DNA of 8,535 bases from Nitrospinota bacterium (GTDB lineage Bacteria > Nitrospinota > Nitrospinia > Nitrospinales > VA-1), in contig JADFGI010000114.1 in assembly GCA_022567815.1 (NCBI GenBank), forward strand, positions 1 through 8,535. Direction: 5' to 3'. Below the pieces are notes generated by a model. The model was not told where the DNA came from and made no database searches. It saw nothing but the letters and a program-made list of their open reading frames with translations. Made by a program: the position numbers and the translations under genes. The stretch's first letter is position 1; every line of letters begins with the position of its first letter. Shown one piece after another: positions 4,670-8,535 of the stretch.

Positions 4670-6943
4670 TTATTTGGTCGACAGGCGAAATACGCCGTCC
4701 CAAATTTCCGGTGGAGGATTCGATTTAAAACGCAGGCAACGGTTTCTGAAGGTCCGGCAGGGGCCGTCCGTGGGATTGATTCGCAGAGCCTGCTCAAAAA
4801 AATGGATCGCTTCCTCCCAGTTTCTTTCTTGGTAAAATTCAAGTCCTTTATTATAAAACGGCAGAATTTCACGGACAGCTTCATTGATTGATCCCGCTTT
4901 TCCCAACAGCTCATACACTTTGACCGGCGACATTCTTCCCACGACCCGGATGGTTTCCAGTTCCCGGACTTCAATATGGTTTTTAGCTTGTTCGTAGGTT
5001 GACTCGCTGATTAGAGAAAAGGTTCCATACTCCTTGTTTGCGGCTTCCAGGCGTGCGGCCAGGTTTACGGAATCGCCATTGATCCCGTAATTCATACGGT
5101 TTTTGGAACCCATGTTTCCCACCACCATGGAACCGGTGTTGATCCCGATCCGCATGTAAAGTTCCGGCCTCCCCGATTTCTTACACTGTTTGCGAAGTTG
5201 ACCGAGTCTTTCCTGCATTTCAATGCCTACCCAGCAAGCACGCTTCGCGTGGTCGGGAAAATACAGCGGCGCCCCAAAAAAGGATTTAATTGCATCCCCG
5301 TCATACTTGTCCAGGGTGCCTTCATGCTTGAAAAGAATTTCCGTCATTTCGGTAAAATAAGAATTGAGAATGTTCACCAGTTCTTCGGGCGGATATTTTT
5401 CCGAAAGGGTTGTGAATTCCTCAATATCGGTGAACAATGCCGTCAGTTCTTTTTGTTCGCCGCCAAGCTTCAATCGGCCTGGTTCTTTCAAAAGCTGATC
5501 GATGACACTGGAAGGCAGATATTTACTGAAGACATTTTCGACCATTTGTTTTTGCTTCATTTCGGTGCCATATCGGTAAATCATGAGAGCAGCCAGAATC
5601 AGCATATTTTCCAGCAACGGGAACACATCGGTGATCCAGAAATTTTTGTGGACCATAAGCCAATGACTGAGGCCAAATTGCAAGCCAATTGAAAAGAGCC
5701 AGACCAACAATCCGTATCCCGGTTTGATGCGGGAATAAATCCCGGTCAGCAAAATGCCCCAAATGATCAAATAGGCCATATCGATGACTTGAATCGAATC
5801 GGGTTGATGCAGGGAATTTTTGTGCAGAATATTATCAATGACCGTGGCATGAATTTCCACTCCGGGGAAGTTTGGATCAAAAGGGGTGATCTTGATATTT
5901 TCCAATCCGGGTGCGGTGGCCCCCACCAGGACAATTTTATCGCGCAAACTTCCTTTGGGAACCAGATCCTGCCGGTCATGAATGATATCCGTTACCGAAT
6001 AGTGGGGAAACGTCCCGCGAGTTCCCATGAAATTGATTTGCGTTTCCCCTTTGAGGTTGGTAAGGATATTCAAAGGAAAGTCTCCGTCGAGCAAAACATT
6101 TTTGACACCACGCTCGCCCACACGGAATAAAAGGGTTCCATCAAGAAACTTTTCCAAAACCCGGATAGCCAGCGGCGGGAAAAAATAATCTTGATCGCTT
6201 TTTTTATCATGATACTTAACGATAAGCGGTAACTTTCGGATGGATCCGTCCGGTTCCACATCCGTGCTGATGAAACCCGACTGTCTGACCGCCTTTGAAA
6301 GAATAGGAATATTGGATTCGACGGCATAAGCGGATCGAAAATCAACGGATGACAAATCCACCTTTTCGTTGGATTTAATAAATCCTACAAATTGCGAGGA
6401 CTTGATATTTTGAAAAAATCCATGCAGGGTATTCTCTGAAAGATGGTCCAATCCTTCCGGCTGAAAATGAAAGAAATATCCCAACACAGAACGCCCGGAT
6501 TTTTCAAGAACCTCGGAAAATTGCTTGTCGTATTCCGCGTTTTGGATAAAACGTTCCACCGTTTGGAAAACTTCTGAACTGCCTTGGGTTTTATCAATCA
6601 GTTCCCTTTGCAGTTTTTTCAGGCTTTCGATTCCCGAGCTTTCATCGGGAGAAGAAAAAACCATGTCAAAACCAATGACTCTGGCTTGTCGTTCCACAAG
6701 TTTTTCTACCAGGCGGGTCAAATTTTTTCTTGGCCAGGGCCATCGCCCCAATTCGTCGATACTTTTTTCATCAATAGCGGCAATAACCACTTCTGGTCCC
6801 GGAGAAATGGGACCACGCCATTGAAAATGGGCATTTTGGAACATGAGCTCCAATTGGTAGATTAATGGCGGTTGCGCTCGGTAAAAAACAACCACCATTG
6901 CTGTAATGGTCAAACCCAGAGCCCAGGGAGCTATTTTTTTCAT
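4670..6943 (-). CDS. CHASE2-domain class III adenylate cyclase with C-terminal TPR
   Basis: The 757-residue inner-membrane protein likely makes cAMP in response to an envelope signal. An N-terminal membrane anchor (about 5-21) leads into a periplasmic CHASE2 domain (about 25-385, with VVIAAIDEKSIDELGRWPWP and DKIVLVGATAPGL). Three membrane helices follow at about 387-405, 409-427 and 440-456, then a cytoplasmic cyclase domain (about 495-680). Metal-binding Asp506 (FTDIEEF) and Asp550 (DKYDGDAIKSFFG), adenine-contacting Lys546, Asn627 and Arg631 (DSVNLAARLE) are present. The residue of the second purine contact, usually Thr or Asp before VxGD, is Gly620 (NYGINGD). The tail has one TPR (about 697-725) and ends PPPEIWDGVFRLSTK, a known tail style of these cyclases. 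No clear Shine-Dalgarno precedes the ATG. The gene is divergent from the FecR gene and convergent with the CRP homologue. Confidence 0.93.
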   Translation of the reverse strand: MKKIAPWALGLTITAMVVVFYRAQPPLIYQLELMFQNAHFQWRGPISPGPEVVIAAIDEKSIDELGRWPWPRKNLTRLVEKLVERQARVIGFDMVFSSPDESSGIESLKKLQRELIDKTQGSSEVFQTVERFIQNAEYDKQFSEVLEKSGRSVLGYFFHFQPEGLDHLSENTLHGFFQNIKSSQFVGFIKSNEKVDLSSVDFRSAYAVESNIPILSKAVRQSGFISTDVEPDGSIRKLPLIVKYHDKKSDQDYFFPPLAIRVLEKFLDGTLLFRVGERGVKNVLLDGDFPLNILTNLKGETQINFMGTRGTFPHYSVTDIIHDRQDLVPKGSLRDKIVLVGATAPGLENIKITPFDPNFPGVEIHATVIDNILHKNSLHQPDSIQVIDMAYLIIWGILLTGIYSRIKPGYGLLVWLFSIGLQFGLSHWLMVHKNFWITDVFPLLENMLILAALMIYRYGTEMKQKQMVENVFSKYLPSSVIDQLLKEPGRLKLGGEQKELTALFTDIEEFTTLSEKYPPEELVNILNSYFTEMTEILFKHEGTLDKYDGDAIKSFFGAPLYFPDHAKRACWVGIEMQERLGQLRKQCKKSGRPELYMRIGINTGSMVVGNMGSKNRMNYGINGDSVNLAARLEAANKEYGTFSLISESTYEQAKNHIEVRELETIRVVGRMSPVKVYELLGKAGSINEAVREILPFYNKGLEFYQERNWEEAIHFFEQALRINPTDGPCRTFRNRCLRFKSNPPPEIWDGVFRLSTK

Positions 6944-6967
6944 CGTCGGTAAAAAAATTTACGAATT

Positions 6968-6985
6968 ATTGATTGAGAAATCAAT
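6968..6985. promoter_or_regulatory. Candidate operator: perfect 7-bp dyad in the divergent promoter region
   Basis: ATTGATT (6968-6974), GAGA, AATCAAT (6979-6985) is a perfect inverted repeat. It overlaps the candidate cyclase -10 box and start site, where a bound protein would repress. It is centred about 72 bp upstream of the predicted FecR start site, an allowed position for a CRP-type activator. The half-sites look FNR-like (TTGAT/ATCAA), but the spacing is six rather than four bases, and they do not match CRP TGTGA. The dyad is seen; the binding protein is unknown. Confidence 0.5.
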
Positions 6986-7013
6986 TGTATCACGCACCCT
7001 TAAAATCTCTTAA
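6984..7013 (-). promoter_or_regulatory. Candidate cyclase promoter
   Basis: On the minus strand TTAAGA (7008-7013, 4 of 6) is followed by 18 bp and TACAAT (6984-6989, 5 of 6). The start would fall near 6977, inside the dyad, with a leader of about 34 bases to the cyclase ATG. Confidence 0.4.
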
Positions 7014-7014
7014 C

Positions 7015-7042
7015 TTGACATGGAAACTCAACATTTTAAAAT
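7015..7042 (+). promoter_or_regulatory. FecR-gene promoter (sigma-70 type)
   Basis: A perfect TTGACA (7015-7020), a 16-bp spacer and TAAAAT (7037-7042, 5 of 6) lie upstream of the exported FecR-domain gene. The start would be near 7049. Its -35 box is one base away from the -35 candidate of the oppositely directed cyclase promoter. Confidence 0.6.
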
Positions 7043-7093
7043 AAACATCGACAATGAAAACGTTTGCAAATCTATGGTTAAGAGGCCATGAGT

Positions 7094-8293
7094 ATGCGGA
7101 GAAATTTTTTACGCCCGGATTTCCGGTTTTTCTTTCAAACGGCAGTTTTCATTATTTTCGTCTTCATTTTTCAAGCTGTTTATCTCCCTTCAGCTTTTTC
7201 CAAGGGAAAAAATAGAATTACCCGGATAGAATTTATCTATTTAATGGCCAAGTACCAACCGGGGAACCCGCTCTTCCCGCAAAACCCTGCCACATTGTCC
7301 GAAGATGAATTATACGCCCATACAGTCCTGTCATTGAAATCACACGGCTTTAATATTTTGGAAGGAAAAGACCCCGAGAGTTCGTTGCAAGACATGGAAT
7401 TTGTGACAGTGACTTACGCTTTTACCGGAGCACCTGCGGGAAAGAGCCTGCTCGACCAGAAACTATATTTAAAAAACGCAGGTATCGTCATTTCCCCCGA
7501 TATTGGCCTGGCCATCGCCGTCGAAGGAAAGGTTTTTCAATCTGCCGAGGGAGAGGATTTAAAAAGGCGGACCCACCTCGCTTCCCCTGTTTTTTTGAAG
7601 GATAGAATCGATACCGGGATGAATTCCAAAGTGTCCTTTTCCTTTGATGACGCCAGCACACTTTCCATTGGCGAGAACGCGCGGGTTACAATCACCAAAC
7701 ACATCTTTGATCCGGATAAAAATTTGCGTCAAACCGTGGTCCAGGTTTCCCTGGGCGCGGTACGGTTTGTTGTGACCAGGGAAAAAAACAAGGACTCGAC
7801 TTTCAAAGTTATCACCCCTTCGGGTATTGCCGGTGTCCGGGGAACGGAATTCGTCGTCATCGTTGAACCGGATGGAAAAACCACCTTTGTCGGATTGGAG
7901 GGTTCGATTGAAACCATTCCCTTTACCCCGGAGGGACAGCCCGGTAAAGCGCAGATCATTTCCAGCGAACAATTTCAAGAGATATCTAAAAGCGGACAAG
8001 CCTCGGAGGTGGCCAGGGTTCCATCGGAGTTGTTGCAAAAAGCCAAACAAGAAACCGCCATTGAGCCAATGATTCCCAAAAACCGGGGAGTTACCAGGAT
8101 GCAAGCGGAAATGGCGGCAAGAGTTGCTAAAAAGGCACGATTTGCCAATGAGGCGGAAAAAGAAACCGGCGCCAATCACGAGGGTGATGAAACCAAATCC
8201 AAAAACGGGGATGCGGAAAGTTTCCCCCAGGTACGCTTGAAAGAACAGAGTCCTTCTGGTGAAGCGACTCATCAAAATAAACCTGTCAGTTAA
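7094..8293 (+). CDS. Exported FecR-domain protein
   Basis: This is a roughly 399-residue periplasmic or envelope protein. I prefer ATG 7094 over ATG 7088 because AGAGG (7081-7085) lies eight bases from the former and two from the latter; the longer form only adds Met-Ser. Numbering is from 7094. A basic start and a hydrophobic core (QTAVFIIFVFIFQAVYL) form a signal peptide, with likely cleavage after PSAFS (about 37). Residues 40-145 are a separate domain with weak SLH-like flavour (ITRIEFIYLMAKYQPGNP). The FecR domain covers about 145-295: RIDTGMNSKVSFSFDDASTL, then SIGENARVTI, LGAVRFVV, TPSGIAGVRGTEFVV and GLEGSIE. The C-terminal 90 residues are charged, low-complexity and probably disordered. 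There is no membrane anchor after the signal and no sigma factor nearby, so this is not a classical FecR. Pairing with a CHASE2 cyclase suggests it helps sense or shape the periplasmic signal; that is inference. Confidence 0.88.
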   Translation: MRRNFLRPDFRFFFQTAVFIIFVFIFQAVYLPSAFSKGKNRITRIEFIYLMAKYQPGNPLFPQNPATLSEDELYAHTVLSLKSHGFNILEGKDPESSLQDMEFVTVTYAFTGAPAGKSLLDQKLYLKNAGIVISPDIGLAIAVEGKVFQSAEGEDLKRRTHLASPVFLKDRIDTGMNSKVSFSFDDASTLSIGENARVTITKHIFDPDKNLRQTVVQVSLGAVRFVVTREKNKDSTFKVITPSGIAGVRGTEFVVIVEPDGKTTFVGLEGSIETIPFTPEGQPGKAQIISSEQFQEISKSGQASEVARVPSELLQKAKQETAIEPMIPKNRGVTRMQAEMAARVAKKARFANEAEKETGANHEGDETKSKNGDAESFPQVRLKEQSPSGEATHQNKPVS

Positions 8294-8501
8294 TTCCCAC
8301 CCCCCGTTACACGGGGAGGAAGCTTGGGCCTGTGACGCTACGCGAGGCCCTAAAAACGAAAAATCCATCGCACGTAAATATTGGGTCCAGCGTCGCTGGC
8401 TCCTCCGCGGAGTGCGCCTGTCCCCGTGAGGGGGAACTTGCTCACGTGCCCCTGGGATTCTAGAGCCTGTCGTCAAATTCACCAAACCATCAATTATTAT
8501 C
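8294..8501. repeat. Cluster of GC-rich palindromes, no gene
   Basis: No gene is supported here. Five inverted repeats lie within about 150 bp: CCCCGT/ACGGGG (8302-8316, loop TAC), GGGCCT/AGGCCC (8326-8350), CCAGCG-T-CGCTGG (8387-8399), CTCCGCGGAG (8403-8412), and TCCCC/GGGGA (8421-8435). The last competes with CGTGAG/CTCACG (8425-8446). None is followed by a T-run, so termination of the FecR gene would need Rho or another mechanism. It resembles a dispersed extragenic repeat block. Confidence 0.5.
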
Positions 8502-8535
8502 TGGGTACTGCCCCGGAATCTGCCACGAATCGTAT
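8502..8535 (+). mobile_element. Possible end of a second IS3-family element, cut by the window edge
   Basis: TGGGTACTGCCCCGGAATC at 8502-8520, then TGCCACGAA, resembles the left repeat of the element at 1316 (TGATCTTGCCCCGGAATAT, then TGGACACGAA). Eleven bases, TGCCCCGGAAT, are identical, and both begin with TG at nearly the same distance. Only 34 bases are visible, so this is tentative. Confidence 0.35.

Noticed and set aside
7330..7420. CRP-type TGTGA-N6-TCACA operators elsewhere in the window
   Set aside because: I looked at each TGTGA (for example near 3240, 5413, 7401 and 8331); none has a TCACA-like partner at the right spacing.
7559..8485. A 308-codon minus-strand open frame opposite the FecR gene
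   Set aside because: It is antisense to a well-supported exported FecR-domain gene, has no recognisable domain or Shine-Dalgarno, and its first part reads through the palindrome cluster with low-complexity Arg, Ser and Pro content.
1..8535. CRISPR array, tRNA or rRNA genes
   Set aside because: No regularly spaced direct repeats, cloverleaf with a CCA-type end, or rRNA-like conserved blocks were seen on either strand.

Overview
The window reads as accessory and signalling DNA from a Gram-negative, mid-GC bacterium. Exported FecR-domain proteins and CHASE2-type membrane adenylate cyclases are typical of Nitrospinota, Desulfobacterota and relatives. A Nitrospinota-like host is my best guess, from overall protein flavour only, and I hold it loosely.

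Left part (1-1315, all on the minus strand). An unrecognised AT-rich gene runs off the left edge (1-336). Next is a compact nested inverted repeat (368-419). Then comes a toxin-antitoxin pair: a HicA-type RNase toxin (432-668), preceded on the transcript by an antitoxin (668-1303) that joins a MerR-type DNA-binding domain to a C-terminal HicB domain. The two genes overlap by one base in a TGATG junction. An IS3-family element (1316-2587) begins 12 bp upstream of the antitoxin start and has cut its leader short. The element has a clear promoter, orfA, an A7 slip site and a full DDE orfB, but orfB is out of phase with its normal N-terminus, so this copy is probably dead.

Middle (2588-3907). A stand-alone receiver-domain protein (2891-3286) has Glu where the phospho-accepting Asp should be. 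It is flanked by gene-poor DNA with two similar hairpins (2617-2633 and 3651-3671). The second hairpin sits between two open segments (3524-3661 and 3667-3918) that look like the broken halves of one small gene.

Right part (3908-8293). A CRP-family regulator retains the residues that bind cAMP and the TGTGA half-site in E. coli CRP. It converges on a 757-residue CHASE2-class III adenylate cyclase with a C-terminal TPR. Divergent from the cyclase is an exported FecR-domain protein. The shared 144-bp intergenic region carries two back-to-back promoters and a perfect 7-bp dyad over the predicted cyclase start site. Together these genes suggest a local circuit: an envelope signal reaches CHASE2, cAMP is made, and the CRP homologue reads it.

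Right edge (8294-8535). No gene is visible. There is a cluster of GC-rich palindromes, then a sequence at 8502-8535 that resembles the terminal repeat of the IS3-type element at 1316 and may start a second, related insertion sequence.

The most interesting points are the MerR-HicB fusion antitoxin with an IS in its leader, the Asp-to-Glu receiver, and the cAMP island with its divergent operator candidate. I do not see a clearly new defence or mobile system.
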